Below, in pieces: positions 1 to 6,091 of a stretch of 11,440 bases of DNA. A program made the position numbers and the translations under genes. Origin of the DNA: Clostridia bacterium (GTDB lineage: Bacteria > Bacillota > Clostridia > HGM11514); assembly GCA_900757255.1 (NCBI GenBank), contig CAAENE010000287.1, positions 1 through 11,440 on the forward strand, written 5' to 3'. Numbering within the stretch: position 1 is the first letter of the stretch; each line of letters opens with the position of its first letter. The notes beneath the pieces are model-generated. The model made no database searches. It was not told the origin of the DNA and was given only the letters and a program-made list of their open reading frames with translations.

Positions 1-60
1 GAACCAAAAACGCCCGGGGGGTCCGATTCCCCCCGGAGCCCCCTAAACGGCTCTCCGAGG
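1..60 (+). repeat. Dispersed hairpin repeat, copy A (cut by window edge)
   Basis: The first bases, GAACCAAAAACGCCC, match the middle of the repeat copy near 6009. They are followed by a hairpin with arms CCGGGGGG (14-21) and CCCCCCGG (29-36) around TCCGATT. Copy C has the same hairpin with arms one base pair shorter on both sides. Beyond about base 48 the similarity to copy C fades. The left part of the repeat probably lies outside the window. No gene is seen in 1-118. Confidence 0.65.
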
Positions 61-118
61 GCAGCCGGACGCTGAGGTCATGTAATTTGTCCATCTCTGA
101 GGGCGATACACACAAAGA

Positions 119-144
119 AAAGCCACGACGAAAGTCGCGGCTTT
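119..144 (-). terminator. Rho-independent terminator of the leftward XRE gene
   Basis: On the minus strand the stop codon at 146-148 is followed at once by a stem, arms 134-144 and 119-129, with loop TTTC, and then a T-rich run (TTTTCTTTG). One pair in the stem is G-U if read as minus-strand RNA but an A-C mismatch if read as plus-strand RNA, which supports leftward use. Confidence 0.8.
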
Positions 145-145
145 A

Positions 146-469
146 TTATTTGTTATTTTTTGCTACCTCTTCTAAAATTTTATTATTCACCGCCGTCTGA
201 CTCTTAAAATCCAATTTCCGGTATTCATGAATTAGATTAATTTCCTCTCTCGTAAACTCGATATCCTTCAAAGGCACAGTTTCAATACCATTTAATAAGA
301 AACTAATTGAAACGCCTAAAAATTCTGCCACAGCTTGAAGATTATAGGCATTAGGGGCGCTATTTTTCCACTTACCGATAGTTCCGTTGCCTATCCCTAC
401 ACTATCTTCAATATCTTTAATTGCGAACCCCTTTTCTTTAGCTAACTTCTTTATTCGTTCTAAAAGCAA
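146..469 (-). CDS. XRE-family transcriptional regulator (phage-repressor-like)
   Basis: A 107-residue DNA-binding protein. Residues 3-60 form a helix-turn-helix of the Cro/C1 type: IKKLAKEKGFAIKDIE is followed by the recognition region VGIGNGTIGKWKN and the conserved tail LQAVAEFLGVSISFLLNG. The last 45 residues are a short helical tail of the kind seen in small phage-type repressors, with no peptidase-like or other effector domain. The start is TTG at 467-469, preceded at 5 nt by AAGGTGA; no ATG fits. It is transcribed divergently from the small gene at 669. Its likely promoter overlaps that gene's promoter, so it probably represses both itself and its neighbour, as such repressors usually do. 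The function is inferred from the fold and layout; the target is unknown. Confidence 0.85.
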   Translation of the reverse strand: MLLERIKKLAKEKGFAIKDIEDSVGIGNGTIGKWKNSAPNAYNLQAVAEFLGVSISFLLNGIETVPLKDIEFTREEINLIHEYRKLDFKSQTAVNNKILEEVAKNNK

Positions 470-511
470 ATACTCACCTTCTCAAAATTTAGAATTTTTT
501 CTAAAAAGTTA

Positions 512-552
512 TTGACAAAAGCAAAAATATCTATTATAATAGTTATTGTCAA
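512..552. promoter_or_regulatory. Overlapping face-to-face promoters with TTGWCAA operator-like sites
   Basis: Rightward: TTGACA (512-517), 17-bp spacer, TATAAT (535-540), a perfect consensus promoter for the gene at 669. Leftward: TTGACA (complement of 547-552), 17-bp spacer, TATTTT (complement of 524-529), for the XRE gene. Each -35 box lies in a copy of AGTTATTGWCAAA (507-519 and 541-553), whose core TTGWCAA is palindromic. Between them CTATTATAATAG (531-542) is a perfect palindrome covering the rightward -10 box. The XRE protein is the natural candidate to bind here. Confidence 0.75.
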
Positions 553-579
553 AGAAACAATTAAATATATTTAATTGGC

Positions 580-599
580 ACCTGCGAAAAGGAGCAGGT
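580..599 (+). other. Leader hairpin upstream of the small gene
   Basis: In the roughly 120-nt leader between the rightward promoter and the start at 669, ACCTGC (580-585) and GCAGGT (594-599) form a 6-bp stem with an 8-nt loop, GAAAAGGA. It is followed by only a short T run, so it is at best a weak attenuator or stabilising element. A 10-bp palindrome, ATTGTACAAT, follows at 621-630. Confidence 0.35.
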
Positions 600-668
600 T
601 TAGTAAGTATACCTAAATTTATTGTACAATAGAAAAAGGTAAATGTCAATGAGAGGGGAGGTGAAAAA

Positions 669-953
669 ATGGAATCAGCATTTGAAAAAGAATTGATGAT
701 GTATTTGTCAGACATGGCGTCACAGGAGGTGATGGAAGTATATCGGAATGATACGTATTATCGAAACCTGCAGGAAAAGATTTCAGAGGTGCATAAAACA
801 ATAAGAAATCAGCTGGAAAAAGAGGCGGATAACCTGATAGGTGATTTTGACGATATGAAAAATGAGCAGGACAGCATAAAATGTAATTTATATTACCGTC
901 AGGGAATGAGTGATTGTTTAAAAATCCTGCGTTTTATGCAGGAACCGGTATAA
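669..953 (+). CDS. Small helical protein of unknown function
   Basis: 94 residues. The ATG is preceded by a near-ideal ribosome binding site, GGGGAGGTG, 6 nt upstream. The protein is charged and mostly helical. Residues 30-72 look like an amphipathic or coiled-coil stretch (YYRNLQEKISEVHKTIRNQL), and the C-terminal part holds YYRQGMSDCLKILRFM (75-90). There is no signal peptide, membrane segment or DNA-binding motif. The C-terminal pattern recalls short uncharacterised clostridial proteins (DUF6809-like), but I cannot confirm this by eye. It stands alone, with its own consensus promoter, leader and terminator, opposite an XRE repressor. In a phage switch this position would hold Cro or an antirepressor, but it has no helix-turn-helix. 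Function unknown. Confidence 0.75.
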   Translation: MESAFEKELMMYLSDMASQEVMEVYRNDTYYRNLQEKISEVHKTIRNQLEKEADNLIGDFDDMKNEQDSIKCNLYYRQGMSDCLKILRFMQEPV

Positions 954-954
954 C

Positions 955-986
955 AAAAAAAGACAAGGGAAACCTTGTCTTTTTTT
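955..986 (+). terminator. Strong terminator, probably bidirectional
   Basis: A perfect 14-bp inverted repeat, AAAAAAAGACAAGG (955-968) and CCTTGTCTTTTTTT (973-986), with loop GAAA, starts 2 nt after the stop codon of the small gene. It has T runs on both strands, so it could also stop leftward transcripts from the vanY side. Confidence 0.9.
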
Positions 987-1074
987 GGCCGGCGCCGCCG
1001 TGCAGCACCGATATATTGAAAGAGAGTTAATGGAGCAGACTGTTTTATGTTGTGTCCGCGTTTTTGCGGCGCAA

Positions 1075-1129
1075 TGACCCTAAAGGTTCGACCCACCCCG
1101 CGGAGCGGTCGTTTTAGGGGCTCCGGGGG
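1075..1129 (-). repeat. Dispersed repeat copy B, module 2
   Basis: Read on the minus strand, this 55-bp block matches 6037-6091 at 52 of 55 positions by my count. It lacks the left arm (CCGGGGG) of the G/C hairpin present in copies A and C; there the sequence is instead ATCTCATGT. It is therefore a partial or rearranged copy. Confidence 0.85.
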
Positions 1130-1254
1130 GACATGAGATAAGTGGATTCTGGCAAGCGAAGCGCCGACAGACTCCCTTAGCTCAGTTGTTCTTTTTGAGA
1201 GGGAGCGTATGCGACAGCTCAAAAAGAACTTCCTCCGAAAGACCCGCTTTCGGT

Positions 1255-1310
1255 TTTTGGTTCTTTTTCCGCCGAAAAAGAACACAAGCTTTGCTTCTTT
1301 TGCAAAAGAT
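1255..1310 (-). repeat. Dispersed repeat copy B, module 1
   Basis: Read on the minus strand, this block matches 5962-6016 closely. It contains TTCTTTTGCAAAAGAA (a perfect palindrome), GCAAAGCTT, and the 24-nt hairpin made by GTTCTTTTT and AAAAAGAAC. Compared with copy C, the hairpin differs at two positions that pair with each other (T-A here, G-C in copy C). About 125 bp of other sequence separates this module from module 2, whereas in copy C they are contiguous. Confidence 0.85.
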
Positions 1311-1405
1311 GAACTTAACAAAATAAGCACTTACTACCGGGAAAGGGGCGACGCCCATCGAAAGCTTTTTGCCCCGCTTTTTCACGAAAAAGCGGGAGCT
1401 TTCTT

Positions 1406-2365
1406 TCAAGAAAGCTTGTTGGTAACGATAAACCCGTCAACGTTGTTGCCTGAAATTTGCGAGTTATATTGCTTGGAAACCGGTACATTGGTCTTGCCAA
1501 GACCAGCCTTAACATAATAAATTTCATATTGGCGGCCGCTGGAATCTTTGACCTTGAGATGCTGTTTTCCAAACTCGTAATTTTTCAAAAAATCAATATA
1601 CTCTTCAAAACAGATACCCTTATCCGCAATTACATGAGCATGTGCTTGTCCCACATATCGGAAATGCCAGGGCTCAAAAGCAATTTTAGTGATATCCGCC
1701 TTATTTTCCGGATATCGGACAATAAAGCCGTATCGATAGCAGTTCTGATTGATCCATGCATACTTGCCGGTACCTTTATATTGTTCGCTGCGGCCGCTGT
1801 CGGTGTAGATACCGATGTCCATAGCATAGCCGGTGTGATGCTCGCTGTGTCCCGGCTTTGCAACCCATTTTGCAGCTTCTTCTTTATTGGATTTTTTGAT
1901 TTCTTCGTCCAGAAGCTGCTGCTGGAAATCTTTGGTGCGGTAACCGCTGATTGCCATAATATCAGAACGGCCCTTTTCAGATTTAAAGTCAGCAAGCATT
2001 TGATTAAAAGGTTCCATGGCCTCCTGATGCATTTCAACGTTTTTGTCTTTAACTTTATAGAAGCCGTTTTGATTGTCGTAGACGTTGGCGAGGCTGTCCG
2101 ATTTTGGAAAATGATACTCATAGTCGGGATTGACTAAAATCAGATTTCCCTTATAGATATCCTCTTTGCTTTTTTTCACATTTTTATAATCCGACTTTTT
2201 GATTTGGCTGACGGAGGAATAAGTGGCGTTGATGGCGGGAGCGCTGGCCGGAACGTCAGCCGGGATAAATTTTACAATCAGGCAGGCACAGGAGATACCC
2301 AAAATACAGATAAAAATAAATGGCAATAGGTGAAAGCGTTTCTTTTTTCTTTTTCTTGCAGCCAT
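1406..2365 (-). CDS. vanY: VanY-type D-alanyl-D-alanine carboxypeptidase, membrane anchored
   Basis: 319 residues, peptidase family M15B. This zinc enzyme removes the terminal D-Ala from peptidoglycan pentapeptides outside the membrane. A basic start (RKRKKKR) and a hydrophobic segment at about 12-33 form a signal anchor. Catalytic region: SGYRT (140-144), SEHHTGYAMD (174-183), giving zinc ligands His176 and Asp183, and EPWH (231-234), with catalytic Glu231 and zinc ligand His234. About 60 further residues follow after ICFEEYIDFL, ending NNVDGFIVT, common in clostridial VanY proteins; the last four (NKLS) lie in a repeat hairpin. ATG at 2363-2365 follows AAGGGGTG by 7 nt. It sits 98 bp downstream of vanS and is probably controlled by VanRS. 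With no ligase or VanX nearby, cell-wall remodelling is more likely than glycopeptide resistance. Confidence 0.88.
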   Translation of the reverse strand: MAARKRKKKRFHLLPFIFICILGISCACLIVKFIPADVPASAPAINATYSSVSQIKKSDYKNVKKSKEDIYKGNLILVNPDYEYHFPKSDSLANVYDNQNGFYKVKDKNVEMHQEAMEPFNQMLADFKSEKGRSDIMAISGYRTKDFQQQLLDEEIKKSNKEEAAKWVAKPGHSEHHTGYAMDIGIYTDSGRSEQYKGTGKYAWINQNCYRYGFIVRYPENKADITKIAFEPWHFRYVGQAHAHVIADKGICFEEYIDFLKNYEFGKQHLKVKDSSGRQYEIYYVKAGLGKTNVPVSKQYNSQISGNNVDGFIVTNKLS

Positions 2366-2370
2366 AAAAT

Positions 2371-2416
2371 AACACCCCTTTTATGTCTGATAGTATACCA
2401 GAGCAAAAGGGGCGTT
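2371..2416 (-). promoter_or_regulatory. Inverted repeat covering the vanY ribosome binding site
   Basis: On the minus strand AACGCCCCTTTT (2416-2405) can pair over all 12 positions, one as G-U, with AAAAGGGGTGTT (2382-2371), which contains the vanY ribosome binding site. The loop is 22 nt and holds TGGTATACT, an extended -10-like sequence (TATACT at about 2391-2396). Either the hairpin masks the binding site in read-through mRNA from vanRS, or a promoter inside the loop gives vanY its own short leader and the repeat is an operator. Confidence 0.5.
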
Positions 2417-2463
2417 GTATTACTTTTCTCTTGTGATATTCTTACTATTTTCTTAAGAATTTT

Positions 2464-3567
2464 TTACCGCTTTTGCCGGATAGGCAGAAACAGGTGAAAT
2501 TCGGTTTGACCGTCATGGCTTGCAGCGGTGATAGTGCCATTATGAAGCTCAACGATTTCCTTGGCGATAGCAAGGCCAAGTCCGGCGCCGCCGGTGTTGG
2601 CGGAACGCGAGGAATCGACGCGGTAGAATTTTTCAAAGATGCCGGACAGCTTGTGTTCCGGAATCGTGTCGCCATAGTTTCGAAAGATGATATGCACCTT
2701 TTTTTCCGATTGTTCGGCTTCTATTTCAATTTCAGAGTTTTCGTAGCTGTAATGGATGGCGTTGCGCAGAAGATTGTCAAAAACGCGGGCAAGCTTGTCC
2801 GAGTCGGCATAGATAGTGAGATTGGGCGGGATATCAACCTTACAGGTGAGACTGCGTTCAGAGAGGGCAGGATAAAATTCATCGGCCATTTGGCAGAGCA
2901 TGAGGGAGAGGTTGATTTTATTTCTTTCCAGCGAGATATTTTGAAGGCTGAACCGGGTGATATCGAAAAACTCATTGATGAGGTCCTCCAGGCGGTGCGA
3001 CTTGGATAATGCAATCGACAGATATTTGTCGCGCAGTTCGGGCGAGATACCTTTTTCTTCATTTAATAAAGAGAGATAGCCGATAACCGAGGTGAGCGGA
3101 GTTTTAAGGTCGTGTGCAAGATAGACAACCAGATCGTTTTTCCGCTGTTCAGCTTCATGGGCGATTTGTTCGTTGCGCAGCGCGTCATATTTGATGGTGT
3201 TGAGCTGATTTTCAATATCCTTAAAATCACCTGGCAGGGTGATCAACGTTTCATCCTTTTGGAAAACCTTGTCGATTGACTGGATGATAAGTTCAATATA
3301 CCGGGTGGACTTTTTGATGGAGAAATAGACCGAAATCAGGATAATAATGGAGAGCAGGACAAAAAAGACCTCAAATTTATGCCCGACTAAAAAGAGGTAG
3401 AACGGGCGGTTGATGGCGGACATAATGTTTGCAAGAAAGTCGTTAAACAGGGTGTCAGCCAAAAAAAGCATAAGTAAAATGAGCAGGATGGAGCCCATGA
3501 TTTTGAGAAATATTTCAGCAAAAAGCTTGTACCGGAATTTCCGTAAAATATCCTTTTTAGTCGTCAA
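2464..3567 (-). CDS. vanS: VanS-like sensor histidine kinase
   Basis: 367 residues. Membrane segments at about 22-40 and 62-83 are separated by only about 20 residues, so the extracytoplasmic part is very short, as in kinases that sense within or near the membrane. A linker leads to the dimerisation/phosphoacceptor helix with AHDLKTPLTSVIGYL (His152). The ATPase domain has the N box around NLLRNA (265-270), G1 NYGDTIP (297-303), the F region FEKFYRVD (311-318) and the G2 box GGAGLGLAIAKEIVELH (326-342). All catalytic motifs are intact. The start is TTG at 3565-3567, overlapping the end of vanR by 11 bp, with a weak GGTGGG upstream; this suggests translational coupling. The next Met (24) would delete most of the first membrane segment. 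It should autophosphorylate and pass the phosphate to the VanR-like partner. Signal unknown. Confidence 0.88.
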   Translation of the reverse strand: MTTKKDILRKFRYKLFAEIFLKIMGSILLILLMLFLADTLFNDFLANIMSAINRPFYLFLVGHKFEVFFVLLSIIILISVYFSIKKSTRYIELIIQSIDKVFQKDETLITLPGDFKDIENQLNTIKYDALRNEQIAHEAEQRKNDLVVYLAHDLKTPLTSVIGYLSLLNEEKGISPELRDKYLSIALSKSHRLEDLINEFFDITRFSLQNISLERNKINLSLMLCQMADEFYPALSERSLTCKVDIPPNLTIYADSDKLARVFDNLLRNAIHYSYENSEIEIEAEQSEKKVHIIFRNYGDTIPEHKLSGIFEKFYRVDSSRSANTGGAGLGLAIAKEIVELHNGTITAASHDGQTEFHLFLPIRQKR

Positions 3568-4246
3568 TTTTGTAGCCCACCCCCCAGACAGTCTTGATAA
3601 ACTTCGGATTACGGTGCGGTTCCTTCATTTTTTCCCTGATGCGGCGGATATGGACCATAACGGTGTTGTTGGAGTCAAGATATTTTTCGCCCCAGACCTT
3701 TTCGAAAATTTCTTCAGAAGGGATGACCTTGCCGCGGTTTTCGCACAAAAGCCAGAGAATGGAAAATTCAGTTGGCGTGAGATTGAGGTTCTGACCGTAA
3801 AGGGAGCACTCGTGCGTGTCGTTGTTGATGACAAGCCCAGCAAAATCAATGATGTTTTCATCGGGCTTGGAGGAGTTGTATTTGGTGTACCTGCGGAGCT
3901 GAGCCTTGACGCGCGCGACCATTTCAAGAGGGTTGAACGGCTTTGTGATGTAGTCGTCGGCGCCGATGGTGAGACCCTTGATTTTGTCGATATCCTCGAC
4001 CTTTGCGGTTAACATAATAACGGGATAGTTGTGTTTTTCGCGGATTTTACGGCAGATGGAAAACCCGTCGGTGCCCGGCAGCATGACGTCGAGAATGGCG
4101 AGGTCAAGGTCGGTCTCTTCAATGCAAGCAAGAGCCAGCTGCGGGTCATAAAATTTATGAACAATAAAATTTTCGTTTTTCAGATAGAGTTCAACTAAAT
4201 CAGCGATTTCCATTTCATCGTCGAGAACTAAAATATGAATAGCCAT
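3557..4246 (-). CDS. vanR: VanR-like response regulator (OmpR/PhoB type)
   Basis: 229 residues. The receiver domain (1-118) has the acidic pair Asp9-Asp10, phosphoacceptor Asp53 in LAILDVMLPGTDG, Thr80 and Lys102 (YITKPFNP). The winged-helix DNA-binding domain runs from about 131 to 229 and ends with the typical recognition helix and wing (NNTVMVHIRRIREKM, IKTVWGVGYK). Receiver features such as NPLEMVARVKAQLRRY are typical of the VanR group. It is the first gene of a leftward operon with vanS (11-bp overlap) and vanY. The start is ATG at 4244-4246, with AAAGGG about 10 nt upstream. When phosphorylated it most likely activates its own operon and vanY. Confidence 0.9.
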   Translation of the reverse strand: MAIHILVLDDEMEIADLVELYLKNENFIVHKFYDPQLALACIEETDLDLAILDVMLPGTDGFSICRKIREKHNYPVIMLTAKVEDIDKIKGLTIGADDYITKPFNPLEMVARVKAQLRRYTKYNSSKPDENIIDFAGLVINNDTHECSLYGQNLNLTPTEFSILWLLCENRGKVIPSEEIFEKVWGEKYLDSNNTVMVHIRRIREKMKEPHRNPKFIKTVWGVGYKIDD

Positions 4247-4275
4247 AACCCCAAGTCCCTTTCATTTTTAAGAAG

Positions 4276-4304
4276 ATTATATAATAAACTGAAAGAAAAG
4301 GCAA
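4276..4304 (-). promoter_or_regulatory. Predicted promoter for vanR-vanS-vanY
   Basis: On the minus strand, TTGCCT (complement of 4299-4304), 17-bp spacer, TATAAT (complement of 4276-4281). The -10 box is perfect and the -35 matches 4 of 6, which would suit an activator-assisted promoter. It lies about 30 nt upstream of the vanR start, in the 163-bp gap shared with spoIVA. Confidence 0.6.
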
Positions 4305-4409
4305 ATGAAACATGGTGGGAGGAAAAAGTTTTAAAAATAGTAGTAATAAAATAGAGCTATGTCCAATATATTTAAGATAGAATAACTTGTACCTGAAAGG
4401 GAGGTCAAT

Positions 4410-5900
4410 ATGAAGAATAGTAGTATATACGGCAATATTTACGACGATATTGCGAAGCGTACGCAGGGCTCGGTGTACATGGGGGTAGTGGGGCCGGTGC
4501 GGACGGGGAAATCGACGTTTATCAAGAGGTTCATGGACCTTCTCGTGCTTCCGAATATCGAAAACATGTATACAAAAGAAAGGGCGAAAGATGAACTCCC
4601 GCAAAGTGCAGCCGGAAGAACAATCATGACGACGGAGCCGAAGTTCGTGCCGAACGAGGCTGTTGAGATCACGGTTGGAGAGAATACAAGGCTGAAGGTG
4701 CGCATGATAGACTGCGTAGGATACATCGTGGACAGCGCGCTGGGACATATCGAAGGCGAAGCTCCCCGGATGGTAAAGACGCCCTGGTCGGACGAAGAGA
4801 TGCCGTTTGCCCAGGCAGCAGAGATAGGAACCAAGAAAGTGATAACCGAGCATTCAACGATAGGGATCGTGGTGACAACGGACGGGAGCGTGTGCGATAT
4901 TACGCGACCGGAATACGTGACCGCCGAGGAGAGGGTAGTGCGGGAGATGCAGGCGATAAACAAACCGTTTATCATCGTGCTGAATTCCAAACACCCAAAT
5001 AGCGACGAGACGCAGCAGCTGAAAATGGAGCTGGAGCGGAAATATAGCTCAACAGTGCTGGCAGTGGACTGCGCCGAACTGAACAAATCGGATATAAATT
5101 CGATTATAGAGAACGTGCTGTACCAGTTCCCGCTGTCCGAGATATCCTTCTTCATGCCCCGGTGGATAGACGCCCTTCCGGCCGGCCACTGGCTGAAAAA
5201 TTCCCTGTTTACGACGGTTTCGGAAGGGATCGGCAACCTGTCGGTTATCCGTGACGTGTTCCCCTGCGTCGAGAAGATGAAAGACTGCGAATACCTGGAC
5301 AATGCGGTAATCCAAAACATTGCCCTGGGAGAAGGCAAACTTTCAGTCATGCTCAACGTCGAAAACGGGTTATTCTATAAAGTCCTGTCAGAGACCAGCG
5401 GCTTTGACATCTGCGACGATTACTCCTTGATTGACCTGATTAACCAGCTCTCCGCCGTCAAGAAAGAGTACGATAAGGTGTCCTATGCGCTCAACGAAGT
5501 GCAGCGTACCGGATACGGAATCGTGTCTCCGACAATAGATGAGCTGACACTCGAGGAACCGGAGATCGTCAAACAGGGCGGGAAATACGGCGTCCGCCTG
5601 AAAGCGTCAGCGCCGTCAATACATATGATACGCGCTGATATAGAAACAGAAGTAAATCCAATTGTGGGGACCGAAAAGCAATCAGAAGAGCTTGTACATT
5701 ATTTGCTGGACGAATACGAGGAAGACCCGACAAAGATATGGAGTTCGAATATCTTTGGGAAATCCTTGCACGAGCTTGTTAATGAAGGGCTGCATAATAA
5801 GCTATATAAGATGCCGCCGGACGCGCAGCTGAAGCTGCAGGAGACGCTGCAAAAGATTATTAACGAGGGGAGCGGCGGCCTGATCTGTATTATTTTGTAA
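4410..5900 (+). CDS. spoIVA: Stage IV sporulation protein A (spore coat scaffold ATPase)
   Basis: 496 residues, close to the family's usual 492. SpoIVA is made in the mother cell, binds the forespore surface, hydrolyses ATP and polymerises into the base layer on which the coat assembles. The N-terminal P-loop region shows Walker A GPVRTGKST (28-36), Walker B-like VRMIDCVG with Asp101, a conserved TIMTTEPKF loop (71-79), and IVLNSKHP (189-196) in the position of a GTPase-like base motif. The middle and C-terminal domains are intact, and the protein ends GGLICIIL, the characteristic tip needed for localisation through SpoVM. The start is ATG with GGGAGG 5 nt upstream. It is a single-gene unit: divergent from vanR and followed by a terminator. 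Mother-cell (sigma-E) control is expected, but I could not find an unambiguous promoter in the AT-rich upstream DNA. Confidence 0.97.
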   Translation: MKNSSIYGNIYDDIAKRTQGSVYMGVVGPVRTGKSTFIKRFMDLLVLPNIENMYTKERAKDELPQSAAGRTIMTTEPKFVPNEAVEITVGENTRLKVRMIDCVGYIVDSALGHIEGEAPRMVKTPWSDEEMPFAQAAEIGTKKVITEHSTIGIVVTTDGSVCDITRPEYVTAEERVVREMQAINKPFIIVLNSKHPNSDETQQLKMELERKYSSTVLAVDCAELNKSDINSIIENVLYQFPLSEISFFMPRWIDALPAGHWLKNSLFTTVSEGIGNLSVIRDVFPCVEKMKDCEYLDNAVIQNIALGEGKLSVMLNVENGLFYKVLSETSGFDICDDYSLIDLINQLSAVKKEYDKVSYALNEVQRTGYGIVSPTIDELTLEEPEIVKQGGKYGVRLKASAPSIHMIRADIETEVNPIVGTEKQSEELVHYLLDEYEEDPTKIWSSNIFGKSLHELVNEGLHNKLYKMPPDAQLKLQETLQKIINEGSGGLICIIL

Positions 5901-5907
5901 CGATGTT

Positions 5908-5943
5908 ACTTGCCCTGCCGGGTATCTGGCAGGGTACTTTTTT
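5908..5943 (+). terminator. Terminator of spoIVA
   Basis: GCCCTGCC (5912-5919) pairs with GGCAGGGT (5928-5935) around GGGTATCT, followed by ACTTTTTTG. It begins about 10 nt after the spoIVA stop codon. Confidence 0.88.
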
Positions 5944-5960
5944 GTAAAGAAACAAATTTT

Positions 5961-6091
5961 TTTCTTTTGCAAAAGAAGCAAAGCTTCTGTTCTTTTGCGG
6001 CGGCAAAAGAACCAAAAGCGCCCGGGGGTTTCGATTCCCCCGGAGCCCCTAAAACGACCGCTCCGCGGGGAGGGTCGAACCTCAAGGGTCA
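5961..6091 (+). repeat. Dispersed hairpin repeat, copy C (most complete)
   Basis: The most complete copy in the window, lying between the convergent spoIVA and XRE genes. In order: the 16-bp palindrome TTCTTTTGCAAAAGAA (5962-5977); the hairpin GTTCTTTTGC/GCAAAAGAAC with loop GGCG (5989-6012); the hairpin CCGGGGG/CCCCCGG (6022-6028, 6037-6043); then the block shared with copy B to 6091. It ends exactly at the stop codon of the leftward XRE gene (TCA at 6089-6091). Confidence 0.85.

Larger units (their letters stand above)
990..1405. repeat. Gene-free cluster of palindromic repeats
   Basis: No credible gene lies here; the open frames are low-complexity readings of the repeats. From left to right it holds: copy B, second module (1075-1129); a 12-bp perfect inverted repeat, GTTCTTTTTGAG (1188-1199) with CTCAAAAAGAAC (1218-1229); copy B, first module (1255-1310); and two adjacent hairpins, CCCGCTTTTT (1373-1382) with AAAAAGCGGG (1387-1396), and AGCTTTCTT (1397-1405) with AAGAAAGCT (1408-1416). 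The last overlaps the end of vanY. GC content is uneven and unlike the flanking genes. This looks like several short elements inserted next to each other. Confidence 0.7.

Noticed and set aside
990..1405. Remnant of an insertion sequence with transposase
   Set aside because: No transposase-like coding sequence or long terminal inverted repeats; only short palindromic repeats are seen.
899..1572. Several overlapping small open frames in the repeat cluster
   Set aside because: They read through palindromic repeats, have repetitive basic or Phe/Lys-rich sequences and no good starts.
1457..2137. Plus-strand open frame opposite vanY
   Set aside because: A shadow of vanY; its hydrophobic look comes from reading the complement of charged codons.
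4330..4409. Sigma-E promoter for spoIVA
   Set aside because: Expected from biology, but the AT-rich stretch allows several poor matches (for example AATA at about 4345 and CAATATAT at about 4374) and none is convincing.
4439..5356. Long minus-strand open frame opposite spoIVA
   Set aside because: A Ser/Thr-rich shadow of the spoIVA codons with no family resemblance; spoIVA is unmistakable on the other strand.
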